Shown piece after piece: positions 1-8,172 of a stretch of 64,000 nt of DNA. The DNA lies in the NCBI RefSeq assembly GCF_002776695.1, contig NZ_LFJC01000003.1, positions 6,735,149 through 6,799,148 of the forward strand. Direction: 5' to 3'. Made by a program: the position numbers and the translations under genes. Position 1 is the first letter of the stretch. Each line of letters starts with the position of its first letter. The notes below the pieces were generated by a model, which saw only the letters and a list, made by a program, of their open reading frames with translations, was not told where the DNA came from and searched no databases. Source of the DNA: Bradyrhizobium nitroreducens (GTDB lineage Bacteria; Pseudomonadota; Alphaproteobacteria; Rhizobiales; Xanthobacteraceae).

Positions 1-149
1 GTTCGATCGCGGGCGTGCGGCTGCGCTATGCGTTGAAGGACACCGTGATCATGCTGATCCCGATGCTGCTCGTGCTCGCGGCGGTCATCGTCTGGCCGAG
101 CGTGTCGCTGTTCTTGCCGCGCCTGATCGTGCCGGAGATGCTCAAATGA
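1..149 (+). CDS. TRAP transporter large permease (DctM family), C-terminal end only
   Basis: Only the last 48 codons are inside the window, read in the frame starting at base 3 and ending at a TGA at 147. The peptide has a long hydrophobic stretch (VIMLIPMLLVLAAVIVW) followed by a short amphipathic tail. This is how DctM-type TRAP permeases end. In that family the protein is the large membrane subunit of a sodium-driven importer of organic acids or similar solutes. The binding protein and small permease would lie upstream, outside the window. The family call rests on a short tail, so the substrate is unknown. Confidence 0.6.
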   Translation, partial: SIAGVRLRYALKDTVIMLIPMLLVLAAVIVWPSVSLFLPRLIVPEMLK

Positions 150-162
150 GCGTCGGAGCGGC

Positions 163-189
163 GATCCCGCGGCTGGCGGCCGCGGGATC
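163..189. terminator. Hairpin between convergent genes
   Basis: A perfect 11-bp inverted repeat (GATCCCGCGGC and its complement) with a 5-base loop lies between the end of the TRAP permease gene and the end of the convergent serine hydrolase gene. It has no T tract, so it is a likely bidirectional stop or mRNA 3' end, not a textbook intrinsic terminator. Confidence 0.55.
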
Positions 190-200
190 GATGCGATCGG

Positions 201-1475
201 CTACAGATTGCTCTCGGTGATCGCGGCATAGACCATGCTGCGGAGCTCGCGGCGGATCGGATAGGCGCTCGACGGCAGCACCTGTGTCATGAAGATCGCG
301 ATCAGCTCCTCGGCCGGGTCGATCCAGAACGAGGTCGTGGCAGCGCCGCCCCAATTGTATTCGCCGGGGCTGCCGGCGATCAGCGTTTCGGCGGGGCGCA
401 TCGTCACGGCGAAGCCGAGGCCGAAGCCGATGCCGTTATAAGCCGCTTCCGAGAACAGCGAACGCGACACTTCCGGCAGCGCCCGCCCGCCCGGAATGTG
501 GTTGCTGGTCATCAGCGCCAGCGTCTTCGGCCCGATCAGCCTGACGCCGCCGAGCTCGCCGCCGTTGAGCAGCGCGCGGCAGAAGGTGAGATAGTCGGCA
601 ACCGTCGAACAGAGGCCGCCGCCGCCGGAAATGAAAGAGGGCGGCGAGAGGAACGAGCTGGTCGTCGGATCGTCCTGCAGCGTCATGCCCTCGCGCCGCT
701 GGCCCGCGTGGAAGGTCATGCCGCCGCCGGGGTCCGCCGAGTAGCAGGCGGCGAAGCGGTGCGCCTTGGAGGCCGGGACATGGAAATCGGTGTCGGTCAT
801 GCCGAGCGGATCGAGGATCCGCTGCTTCAGGAACTGCTCGAACGGCATGCCGGAAATCTTGCCGACGAGGTAGCCGACCACGTCGGTCGAGACCGAATAG
901 TTCCAGGCTTCGCCCGGCGAGAATTCCAGCGGGATCTTCGCAAGGCCCTCGATCATGGTCTGCAGCGTGCCTGATTTCTCGACCTCACCGATCTTTTCGC
1001 TGCGATAGGCGGCATCGACATTGGAGCGCTGCTGGAAGCCATAGGTGAGGCCGGAGGTGTGGCGCAGCAGGTCGACGATCAGCATCGGCCGGGACGGCGG
1101 CCGGGTTAGGAAGGCCGGGTAGGTGCCGGCGACGAAGACACCGAGATCCCTCCATTCCGGAATGTATTTGGCGACGGGCTCGTCGATCGCGACGAGGCCT
1201 TGCTCGACCAGCATCATGAAGGCGACGCTGGTGAGCGGCTTGGTCATGGAATAGATGCGGTAGATGGTGTCATCCTTGACCGGCAGCTTGCGCTCGACAT
1301 CGGCAAAGCCCTGAACCGAGCTGTGCGCAATCTTGCCGCGGCGGTAGACCAGAAGATGCGTGCCCGGGAAGCGGCCGGCATCGATGTACCGGCTCTTCAG
1401 ATGCGCATCGATGCGGTCGAGCGCGGGCTTGGACATGCCGACGGATTCGGGCGAGGCGGGGGTGGGCGCGAGCAT
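201..1475 (-). CDS. Serine hydrolase, class C beta-lactamase / esterase family
   Basis: 424 residues. The SxxK nucleophile motif reads SMTK within YSMTKPLTS (about residue 80), and a YSV tripeptide near residue 195 fills the place of the YxN motif. A histidine/glycine-rich C-terminal part follows, as in EstB-type esterases and penicillin-binding-protein-like hydrolases. No clear signal peptide is visible, so a cytoplasmic esterase is more likely than a secreted beta-lactamase. The start has a good ribosome site (GGAGGA) about 8 bases upstream. It is divergent from the dioxygenase gene. The true substrate cannot be read from the sequence. Confidence 0.85.
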   Translation of the reverse strand: MLAPTPASPESVGMSKPALDRIDAHLKSRYIDAGRFPGTHLLVYRRGKIAHSSVQGFADVERKLPVKDDTIYRIYSMTKPLTSVAFMMLVEQGLVAIDEPVAKYIPEWRDLGVFVAGTYPAFLTRPPSRPMLIVDLLRHTSGLTYGFQQRSNVDAAYRSEKIGEVEKSGTLQTMIEGLAKIPLEFSPGEAWNYSVSTDVVGYLVGKISGMPFEQFLKQRILDPLGMTDTDFHVPASKAHRFAACYSADPGGGMTFHAGQRREGMTLQDDPTTSSFLSPPSFISGGGGLCSTVADYLTFCRALLNGGELGGVRLIGPKTLALMTSNHIPGGRALPEVSRSLFSEAAYNGIGFGLGFAVTMRPAETLIAGSPGEYNWGGAATTSFWIDPAEELIAIFMTQVLPSSAYPIRRELRSMVYAAITESNL

Positions 1476-1638
1476 CAGTTCCTCCGGGCGATTTTGTCGG
1501 AAAGTTGATAGCGAAATGGCGGCCTCATTCCAAGCCGGTTGCGCTTAACGCTGCCCCGCCGACTGGTGTAGGCTCGCCCCTGGAACGCTTCCAGAGAGCC
1601 CAATCGGGCCAACGAGAAAAACGCGAGGGCAAACGCTT

Positions 1639-2556
1639 ATGACCCAGTTCAACGAGACCGATCTCACCGAAGCCGTCGTCAGGAGCTTCGATAGCACGCC
1701 CAATCCGCGCGCCAAATTCCTGCTCCAGGAATTGGTGAAGTCGCTGCACGATTACGTGAGCAAGACCGGCCTCACCTTCGAGGAATGGGATTACGCCATC
1801 GATTTCCTGACCCGTACCGGGCAGAAATGCACCGATACCCGCCAGGAATTCATCCTTTTGTCCGACGTGCTCGGCGTCTCCATGCTGGTCGACGCCGTCA
1901 ACCATCGCGACCGCGAGGGCGCCACCCAGACCACCGTGCTGGGACCGTTCTATGTCGGCGAGCACAAGGTGACCGCGCACGGCACCGACATCTCGCCGAA
2001 CAACCAAACCGGCGAACGGATGTTCGTGCAAAGCCGCGTCACCGACCTCAAGGGCAAGCCTCTCGCGGGCGTCCCGGTCGACGTCTGGCATGCCGATGAC
2101 GACGGCTTCTACGATTCCCAGAAGCCGAACTATGACGAGGTCGGCGCCTCGGCGCGGGCGCGCTTCATCACCGATAGCGACGGCCGCTTCTTCTTCCGGA
2201 CCATCTTGCCGTGCAGCTATCCGATCCCGACCGACGGTCCCGTCGGCGAGATGATCGTGCAGACCAAACGGCACCCGATGCGCCCCGCCCATGTGCACTT
2301 CCTGGTCAACGCAAAGGGCTACGAGCCGCTGATCACCCACGTCTTCATGGACGGCGACAAATATCTCGATTCCGACGTCGTGTTCGGCGTCAAGGACGAC
2401 CTCATCGCCAAGGTCGAGCCGCGCAACGACCCGGCGATGCCCGACGGCACCAAGGCGAGCGGGCCGTGGCACCTGATGACCTACGAATTCCACCTCAAGC
2501 CCGGCGGCGGCATGGCGCCGAAGCCGCTGGGGACCAGGACGGCGGAGCCGGCGTGA
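1639..2556 (+). CDS. Intradiol ring-cleavage dioxygenase (catechol / hydroxyquinol 1,2-dioxygenase type)
   Basis: 305 residues, the normal size for this family. An N-terminal helical domain (about 1-100) is followed by the catalytic beta-sandwich. The four non-haem iron(III) ligands can be placed as Tyr158 (GFYD), Tyr194 (SYPIP), His218 and His220 (RPAHVHF), with the family's usual 36- and 24-residue spacings. The enzyme opens aromatic diols between the two hydroxyls. The GPFYVGE segment and overall look favour hydroxyquinol 1,2-dioxygenase or a relative, but substrate choice is an inference. No maleylacetate reductase or other pathway gene lies next to it, so it appears to be a single-gene unit. 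Confidence 0.85.
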   Translation: MTQFNETDLTEAVVRSFDSTPNPRAKFLLQELVKSLHDYVSKTGLTFEEWDYAIDFLTRTGQKCTDTRQEFILLSDVLGVSMLVDAVNHRDREGATQTTVLGPFYVGEHKVTAHGTDISPNNQTGERMFVQSRVTDLKGKPLAGVPVDVWHADDDGFYDSQKPNYDEVGASARARFITDSDGRFFFRTILPCSYPIPTDGPVGEMIVQTKRHPMRPAHVHFLVNAKGYEPLITHVFMDGDKYLDSDVVFGVKDDLIAKVEPRNDPAMPDGTKASGPWHLMTYEFHLKPGGGMAPKPLGTRTAEPA

Positions 2557-2701
2557 GGCCGGATCAAGGGTCCTCGCTCATCGGAAGGGCAGTGCCGTTG
2601 AGGCATTTCTCTCTCGCCCAACATAGGCCTTGCGCCGATTGCGCAATGGGTAGCTAGTGTTCGTCTCAGCGCACCACGCTACCCGGCCGTCGGAGGGGGC
2701 A

Positions 2702-2866
2702 ATGCAAAACTACATCAATCACGAAAACATCAGACGTTATCAGAAGCTGATCGCCGTCAGTGAGGGTGACCCGTCACGCGACGAAGCACGGCACCAAACG
2801 TTGCTACGACTCCTGGACGAGGAAAAGGCCAAGGACGAGAGGCCACACGACTGGCCAAACGTCTGA
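2702..2866 (+). CDS. Small conserved protein, 54 residues
   Basis: Starts MQNYINHENIRRYQKLIA and ends DWPNV. The ATG follows a very strong ribosome site (GGAGGGGG) about 4 bases upstream, which is why this start is preferred over the one 45 bases earlier. The protein is charged, soluble and probably helical. From memory, near-identical short proteins occur in many Bradyrhizobium genomes, but no function is known to me. Confidence 0.65.
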   Translation: MQNYINHENIRRYQKLIAVSEGDPSRDEARHQTLLRLLDEEKAKDERPHDWPNV

Positions 2867-3144
2867 TCAGGGCCGTTCTGATCCAGTTTGCGGCTTCCTT
2901 TCGAAATGGAACCTGCGTTTGCGTGTGGCGGGAGTATCGAGACTCCCAATGAGCCGTCGCGATATCGCCGACTATCCTGGATTGACATTGGAGAAGCCCG
3001 CTGGGCGCCGATTGTCGATTGCAACATTGTTGGGTCGCGTTCTGAACATAAAGCCTGAGCACATTGGTCCGATCACCGTCCGTTGTTGGCTACTATCGGT
3101 GACAGAGAGTGCTGCATGCTCCCGCCCATCAAGGAGCATCGGAT

Positions 3145-3324
3145 ATGTCACACTATAAAGCCTACCTTATCTCCCGAGACGGCCACCACATTAAAGCCGT
3201 CAACCTTGAGTGCGTTGACGATGACGCGGCAAAGACACGCGCTGAGCAACTGACGGACTTTAGTGATGTCGAGCTATGGGAGCACGCCCGCAGAGTTGCG
3301 AAGTTTGGCACCAAATCTGACTGA
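3145..3324 (+). CDS. Small conserved protein, 59 residues
   Basis: Starts MSHYKAYLISRDGHHIKAV. The ATG sits 8 bases after AAGGAG, and an earlier in-frame ATG at 3109 lacks a ribosome site. The pattern of a short beta-strand start (YKAYLISRDGHHIKAVNLEC) followed by a helix (DDDAAKTRAEQL) and an ELWEHARRVAKF ending is one I recognise from small Bradyrhizobium proteins with no known role. Nothing in the context points to a function. Confidence 0.65.
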   Translation: MSHYKAYLISRDGHHIKAVNLECVDDDAAKTRAEQLTDFSDVELWEHARRVAKFGTKSD

Positions 3325-3479
3325 AGACGCTGGCCGCGGGTTTCCCTGCCGCCCATTCCCCGTCGGTCGCCGCCGCGCAAGAAGTCAGAACAGTTCTTGG
3401 CAGGCTGCTTTGTTCTGACCGGCCGTATACGCCCGCTTGGCCACCAGCAGCCGCCGTCTGTGCCTCACGATCTCATCCT

Positions 3480-5219
3480 CTAACGCGCGTGCAGCAGCGC
3501 CAGCAGCACGACCACCGCGCACGCCAGCGCCGCCGAAGTCAGCTTCCAGAACATCAGCGGGCTGCGCTCCAAGAGCGGCGTGATCCGGGTGTTGAGATAG
3601 GCCGGATTGGGCGAGCGAAGCTCGAAGACGAATTCTGACAGGTCCTCGTGCCGCTTGTAGGGATCGGGATGCAGCGCGCGCCTGAGCGCACCGTCGACCC
3701 AGGCGGGCACGTTGCGGTCATCGCCGGCCGGGCGGTACTGCAGCCTCCGCACGTCCGCCTTGCGCCGGACCTTCGCGATCTGGGCGCCATAGGGAAGCTT
3801 GCCCGTGAGCATCTGGTAGCAGATCACGGCCAGCGAGAACATGTCGGAGCGTGGCGAGCCGCCTTGCCCGAGAAAGTATTCCGGCGCCGTATACTGGACC
3901 GTGCCCAGAATCTCGTCGGCCTCGTCCGGCGGCGCCGCTTCCGCGACGCCGGCAACCCTGACCGATCCGAAGTCGATGATCTTCGCGGTGCCGGTCTTGT
4001 CGATCAGGATGTTGTCGGGCCTGAGGTCCTGATGCAGCATCTCCATGCGGTGGAAGGCGCGCAGGCCTGCGGCGATCTGCTCGATGAGGCCCCGCACGGT
4101 TTCGAGATCCGGGCGCGGATTGTCGGTCATCCACTGCCTCAAGGTCTGGCCTTCGACGAATTCGGTCGCCACATAGAGATAGCCGCGCCGCCGCGACTGT
4201 GACAGCGGCTTCAGAACGTGCGGGCTGTCGATCCGGCGTGCGATCCACTCCTCCATCAGGAAGCGCTTGAGATAGGCCGCATTGTCGCGCAAATCGACCG
4301 ATGGCAGCTTGAGCGCGACCGGCTGCTCGGTCTCGGTGTCGACGGCAAGATAGATGTGACTGCGGCTGCTGCCGTGGATCTCGCGGACGATCCGGTAGCC
4401 GTCGAACAGCGCCCGCGGCTCCGGCAGCGGGGGAAGCGGCAACTCCGAGGTCTGGTTGAAGATGCCGGCCGGCTCGCGCTGCGGCACCGCGTCGATGCGA
4501 ATGATCTGGACGGTGATGTTGTCGTCGCTGCCGCGCCGGTAGGCTTCCTCGACGATCGCCTTTGCCGCCCCGTCGAGCTCGGCGGCATGCTCGGTCAGCG
4601 CGCCGGTGATGAAACGCGCGTCGACGAACTCATAGGCCCCGTCGGTCGCCAGCAGGAAGGTGTCGCCGGCTTCGACCTCGAATGCCTGGTAGTCGATCTC
4701 GAGCTGCGGGTTGATGCCGAGCGCGCGGCCGAGATAGGTCTGCTCGGACGAGACGATGATGCGGTGATCGTCGGTCAGCTGCTCCAGCGCCTTGCCCGCG
4801 ACGCGGTAGATGCGGCAGTCGCCGACATGGAAGACGTGCGCGGTGGTCGCCTTGATGACCATGGCGCTGAGGGTACAGACATAGCCCTTGTCGCGGTCAT
4901 AGGCATATTGGCTCTTGCGCGTCTGCGCATGAAGCCAGGAATTGGTGGCATCCAGCACGCGGCGGGCGGAGGTCTTCACCGTCCAGGATTCCGACGTGCA
5001 GTAGTAATCCATCAGGAAGCTCTTGACCGCCGACTCGCTGGCGATCTGGCTCACGCTGCTAGAGGAGATGCCGTCGGCAAGGACCGCGGCGATGCCTTTC
5101 AGGCCGAGCAGCGGCTCCTCGGGAATGAGGACGCCGTGAAAGTCCTGGTTGACGGGCTTGCGACCCTTGTCGGAGTGCTGGCCGACCGAAATCAGAAGTC
5201 CGCGGGTCATCGTCATCAC
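3480..5219 (-). CDS. Bifunctional PP2C phosphatase / serine-threonine kinase with C-terminal membrane anchor
   Basis: 579 residues in three parts. Residues 1-245 are a PP2C-type phosphatase with metal-site motifs SDKGRKPVNQD (16-26), ADG (48-50), GDCRIY (133-138), ATDG (191-194) and DDN (232-234). Residues 270-540 are a kinase domain with Lys304, catalytic loop HQDLRPDN (396-403), DFG (416-418) and APE (445-447). Residues 554-576 form one transmembrane helix, so both enzymatic domains face the cytoplasm. Two oddities: the glycine loop is degenerate (HGSSRSHIYLA), and the catalytic-loop Lys is Arg. The gene follows the formate/nitrite channel gene by 56 bases and is probably co-transcribed. 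Related PP2C-kinase fusions sit in nitrate assimilation operons of Pseudomonas, which suggests a role in nitrate/nitrite uptake control. Confidence 0.9.
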   Translation of the reverse strand: MMTMTRGLLISVGQHSDKGRKPVNQDFHGVLIPEEPLLGLKGIAAVLADGISSSSVSQIASESAVKSFLMDYYCTSESWTVKTSARRVLDATNSWLHAQTRKSQYAYDRDKGYVCTLSAMVIKATTAHVFHVGDCRIYRVAGKALEQLTDDHRIIVSSEQTYLGRALGINPQLEIDYQAFEVEAGDTFLLATDGAYEFVDARFITGALTEHAAELDGAAKAIVEEAYRRGSDDNITVQIIRIDAVPQREPAGIFNQTSELPLPPLPEPRALFDGYRIVREIHGSSRSHIYLAVDTETEQPVALKLPSVDLRDNAAYLKRFLMEEWIARRIDSPHVLKPLSQSRRRGYLYVATEFVEGQTLRQWMTDNPRPDLETVRGLIEQIAAGLRAFHRMEMLHQDLRPDNILIDKTGTAKIIDFGSVRVAGVAEAAPPDEADEILGTVQYTAPEYFLGQGGSPRSDMFSLAVICYQMLTGKLPYGAQIAKVRRKADVRRLQYRPAGDDRNVPAWVDGALRRALHPDPYKRHEDLSEFVFELRSPNPAYLNTRITPLLERSPLMFWKLTSAALACAVVVLLALLHAR

Positions 5220-5275
5220 CAGGGGAGAGGAGCCTCACCCTGCGCGGGCGAGGCTCACCTGTCGAGACGTTTCGC

Positions 5276-6115
5276 TCAGGCGACGACGCGGGGCTTCGCG
5301 GCCTTGTCGACCTGGCGCTTCGGCAGGGTCATGACGTGCGTGGCGTAGAGCGTCATGCCGGTGAAGGCGAGGCCGCCGACGAGGTTGCCGAGCACGGTCG
5401 GGATCTCGTTCCAGATCAGATAATCCATGATCGAGAACTTTGCGTGCAGCATCAGGCCCGACGGGAACAGGAACATGTTCACGACGGAATGCTCGAACAC
5501 CATGTAGAAGAACACCAGGATCGGCATCCACATCGCGATGACCTTGCCCGGGACGGAGGTCGAGATCATGGCGCCGACGACGCCGGTCGAGACCATCCAA
5601 TTGCAGAGCATTCCGCGCATGAACAGCGTCGCCATGCCAGCCGCACCATGCGCGGCATAACCGAGCGTTCGGCCCTCGCCGATGTTGCCGATCGCGGCGC
5701 CGACCTTGTCGGGCGCCTGCGTGAAGCCGAACGTCGTGACGAAGGCCATCATGAAGGCCACCGTGAAGGCGCCGGCGAAGTTGCCGACGAAGACCAAGCC
5801 CCAATTGCGCAGCACGCCGCCGAAGGTGACGCCGGGACGCTTGTCGATCAAGGCGAGCGGCGAGAGCACGAACACGCCGGTCAGGAGGTCGAAGCCCAGC
5901 AAATAGAGCATGACGAAGCCGACCGGGAACAGCAGCGCGCCGACCAGCGGCTGGCCGGTGTTGACGTTGATCGTGACGGCGAACCAGGCCGCCAGTGCCA
6001 GGATGGCGCCGGCCATGTAGGCGCGGATGATGGTATCCCGGGTGGACATGAAGATCTTGGACTCGCCTGCATCCACCATCTTGGTGACGAATTCCGAAGG
6101 CGCGAGATACGACAT
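5276..6115 (-). CDS. Formate/nitrite transporter (FocA/NirC family)
   Basis: 279 residues with six hydrophobic segments and the family's repeated small-residue helices (for example NWGLVFVGNFAGAFTVAFMM). FNT proteins are pentameric inner-membrane channels for formate, nitrite and similar anions. In this nitrate-assimilation context nitrite is the likeliest solute, so a NirC role is inferred. The start MSYLAPSEF is preferred because it begins at the conserved N-terminus; a 30-codon upstream extension looks non-native. It is the first gene of a minus-strand pair with the PP2C-kinase, preceded by a sigma-54-type promoter and shared NtrC-type boxes. Confidence 0.9.
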   Translation of the reverse strand: MSYLAPSEFVTKMVDAGESKIFMSTRDTIIRAYMAGAILALAAWFAVTINVNTGQPLVGALLFPVGFVMLYLLGFDLLTGVFVLSPLALIDKRPGVTFGGVLRNWGLVFVGNFAGAFTVAFMMAFVTTFGFTQAPDKVGAAIGNIGEGRTLGYAAHGAAGMATLFMRGMLCNWMVSTGVVGAMISTSVPGKVIAMWMPILVFFYMVFEHSVVNMFLFPSGLMLHAKFSIMDYLIWNEIPTVLGNLVGGLAFTGMTLYATHVMTLPKRQVDKAAKPRVVA

Positions 6116-6355
6116 CAATGGTTCCTTTGCTTCGTAAGTGAGACCGACACGCCCCTGGCGAGAGCGCGGCTGAACATCATGGGTCGTGCGGGCTGGTTGC
6201 CGCACACGAGGGCTATGGGAGGTCTGGAAGCCTTGGGAATCGCGTCACGACGACTGAGCCGAGGAGGGCCGCGAAGCAGTTGAGCTTCCGGTTTGCAGCC
6301 GCCAGAGGCTGCAATAATGCGGCAAACCGCAGTCTTCGTTGACGCAGAAGGAAAT

Positions 6356-6371
6356 GCAAGTTGCGTGCCGT
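6356..6371 (-). promoter_or_regulatory. Sigma-54-type promoter for the FNT channel operon
   Basis: On the minus strand the sequence reads CGGCACGCAACTTGCA. It matches the consensus TGGCACG-N4-TTGCA at all but the first base, with the invariant GG and GC at the correct 12-base spacing. It lies 94 bases from the NtrC-type box pair and about 240 bases upstream of the start codon. Confidence 0.65.
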
Positions 6372-6464
6372 GGCGGGGAGGCTGAAAGATCAAGCAATAT
6401 CAATCGGATGGTACCTGCTGCGATCCTGCTTTGGCGCATCTTGCCGCCTTTTGCTTGAGCGCTT

Positions 6465-6497
6465 GCACAACGTTTGTGCGTCGCACAATTGTTGAGC
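6465..6497. promoter_or_regulatory. Tandem NtrC-type boxes shared by the FNT operon and nrtABC
   Basis: Two boxes of the form GCnC-N7-GnGC are separated by GTC. Box 1 is GCAC-N7-GTGC at 6465-6479, a perfect match to the NtrC half-site arrangement. Box 2 is GCAC-N7-GAGC at 6483-6497. The same pair, in the same order and with the same GTC spacer, occurs upstream of narK. The position between two divergent sigma-54-type promoters fits an enhancer serving both. Confidence 0.7.
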
Positions 6498-6591
6498 AGA
6501 CCGCAAATTCCGCGTGCGGAACGGATCTGCGGTAGTCTGGCGCGATAACCGCAAGCATTTGATTAATCGTCGTTTTTGACGGAGGCGCGCT

Positions 6592-6607
6592 TGGCATGAA
6601 GCTTGAA
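6592..6607 (+). promoter_or_regulatory. Sigma-54-type promoter for nrtABC
   Basis: The sequence TGGCATGAAGCTTGAA (with a T before it) has GG and the -12 TTGA at 12-base spacing. It closely resembles the narK promoter candidate. It begins 95 bases after the end of the NtrC-type boxes, exactly the spacing seen at narK. This position overlaps a possible ATG at 6596 and so argues that nrtA starts further downstream. Confidence 0.6.
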
Positions 6608-6790
6608 TGGTTCCAGGCCGACGCCATTGAAGCCGTCCCGCGAGACTTCTCATCCGATTTGCTGACGCCACCCGAACGGGGGTCTCCCCGTCGCGCGTTC
6701 GCATGCGCCCTTTTCGGGCGTCACGGACGGACGGGCTGCTCGTGCGCACTGACGCAATCATTCGCAACGACGCAAAGGACGACACCGCCT

Positions 6791-8110
6791 ATGACCAAGC
6801 GCATTCGCCGGCCCTCCGAGACTGGCCTCAGCCGCCGTCAATTGTTGAAAGCCGCCGGCTCTACCGCGGCCCTTCTCGCCGCCGCCAAGCTGAATTTCCC
6901 CGCCGGCGCCTTCGCGCAGGATGCAGGTCCCGAGGTCAAGGGCGCCAAGCTCGGTTTCATCGCGCTCTCCGATGCCGGCCCATTGTTCGTCGCCAAGGAC
7001 AAGGGCCTGTTCGCCAAATACGGCATGCCTGACACTGACGTGCAGAAGCAGGCGTCGTGGGGCACCACGCGTGACAACCTCGTGCTCGGCTCGGAAGGCA
7101 ACGGCATCGACGGCGCGCACATCCTCACCCCGATGCCGTACCTGATCTCGGCCGGCAAGGTGACGCAGAACAACCAGCCGACGCCGATGTACATTCTGGC
7201 GCGGCTCAATCTCGACAGCCAGTGCATCTCCGTCGCCAATGAATATGCCGACCTCAAGCTCGGCGTCGATGCTTCGCCGTTCAAGGCAGCCCTGGAGAAG
7301 AAGAAGGCCTCGGGCAAGGCGGTGAAGGCCGCGATGACTTTCCCGGGCGGCACCCACGACCTCTGGATTCGTTATTGGCTCGCCGCCGGCGGCATCGATC
7401 CCGACAAGGACATCGAGACCATCGTGGTGCCGCCGCCGCAGATGGTGGCCAACATGAAGGTCGGCACCATGGACTGCTTCTGCGTCGGCGAGCCATGGAA
7501 CCTGCAGCTGATCCATCAGAAGATCGGCTATACCGCGGTCACCACCGGAGAACTCTGGAACAAGCATCCCGAAAAATCCTTCGGCATGCGCGCCGCCTTC
7601 GTCGACAAATATCCGAAGGCTGCCAAGGCGCTCCTGATGGCCGTGATGGAAGCCCAGCAGTGGGCGGACAAGGCCGAGAACAAGGCCGAGCTCGCCGCCA
7701 TCATGGGCAAGCGACAGTGGATGAACTGCCCGGTCGAGGACGTGCTCGACCGCACCTCGGGCAAGTTCGATTACGGCATCCCCGGCAAGGTGGTCGAGAA
7801 CTCGCCGCACGTCATGAAGTACTGGCGCGATCACGCCTCCTATCCGTTCCAGAGTCACGACCTCTGGTTCCTTACCGAGGACATCCGCTGGGGCAAGTAT
7901 GAGGCGAACTTCGACACCAAGGCGCTGATCGCCAAGGTCAACCGCGAAGACATGTGGCGGGATGCGGCCAAGACGCTCGGCGTTGCGGCTGCCGAGATTC
8001 CGACCTCGACCTCGCGCGGCAAGGAGACCTTCTTCGACGGAAAGGTGTTCGATCCCGAAAATCCGGCGGCCTATCTGAAGTCGCTCGCGATCAAGCGCGT
8101 CGAAGTCTGA
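6791..8110 (+). CDS. nrtA: Nitrate ABC transporter, substrate-binding protein
   Basis: 439 residues of the NrtA/CmpA family. The N-terminus carries a twin-arginine signal (SRRQLLKAAGS, about residues 15-25) ending near AFAQDA, so the protein is predicted to be folded before export to the periplasm, where it binds nitrate (or nitrite) for the NrtBC complex. Family landmarks include GFIALSDAGPLFVAKDKG near the start and FCVGEPWN in the middle. An in-frame ATG at 6596 would add 65 residues of low-quality sequence ahead of the Tat signal and overlaps the predicted promoter, so 6791 is chosen. First gene of nrtABC. Confidence 0.9.
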   Translation: MTKRIRRPSETGLSRRQLLKAAGSTAALLAAAKLNFPAGAFAQDAGPEVKGAKLGFIALSDAGPLFVAKDKGLFAKYGMPDTDVQKQASWGTTRDNLVLGSEGNGIDGAHILTPMPYLISAGKVTQNNQPTPMYILARLNLDSQCISVANEYADLKLGVDASPFKAALEKKKASGKAVKAAMTFPGGTHDLWIRYWLAAGGIDPDKDIETIVVPPPQMVANMKVGTMDCFCVGEPWNLQLIHQKIGYTAVTTGELWNKHPEKSFGMRAAFVDKYPKAAKALLMAVMEAQQWADKAENKAELAAIMGKRQWMNCPVEDVLDRTSGKFDYGIPGKVVENSPHVMKYWRDHASYPFQSHDLWFLTEDIRWGKYEANFDTKALIAKVNREDMWRDAAKTLGVAAAEIPTSTSRGKETFFDGKVFDPENPAAYLKSLAIKRVEV

Positions 8111-8172
8111 TGCAGCCCTGCGGCCGCCCGCGAGGCGGCCGCTTCGTCTTGGGAAGCCGGAGAGATATTGCG

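Larger units (their letters stand above)
6116..6790. other. Divergent control region between the FNT channel gene and nrtA
   Basis: A 675-base gap without a convincing gene. It holds a sigma-54-type promoter for each direction and a shared pair of NtrC-type boxes, listed separately. The predicted nrtA transcript would carry a leader of about 170 bases. That leader contains two small hairpins: ACGGGG/CCCCGT with a 4-base loop near 6675-6692, and CGCCC/GGGCG near 6708-6722. Neither is followed by a T tract. NasT-type antitermination leaders exist in other nitrate operons, but I cannot show one here. Confidence 0.5.

Noticed and set aside
2906..3058. Possible 50-residue frame MEPAFACGGSIETPNEPS, ending SEHKA
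   Set aside because: No ribosome site and no recognised family; composition does not separate it from non-coding DNA.
6538..6553. Alternative sigma-54-like site TGGCGCGATAACCGCA upstream of nrtA
   Set aside because: It has GG and GC at the right spacing, but it is only 41 bases from the NtrC-type boxes and has weaker -24 and -12 elements. The site at 6592 matches narK in sequence and in the 95-base spacing.
6596..6790. Upstream ATG for nrtA at 6596
   Set aside because: It would place 65 extra residues before the Tat signal and overlaps the predicted promoter.
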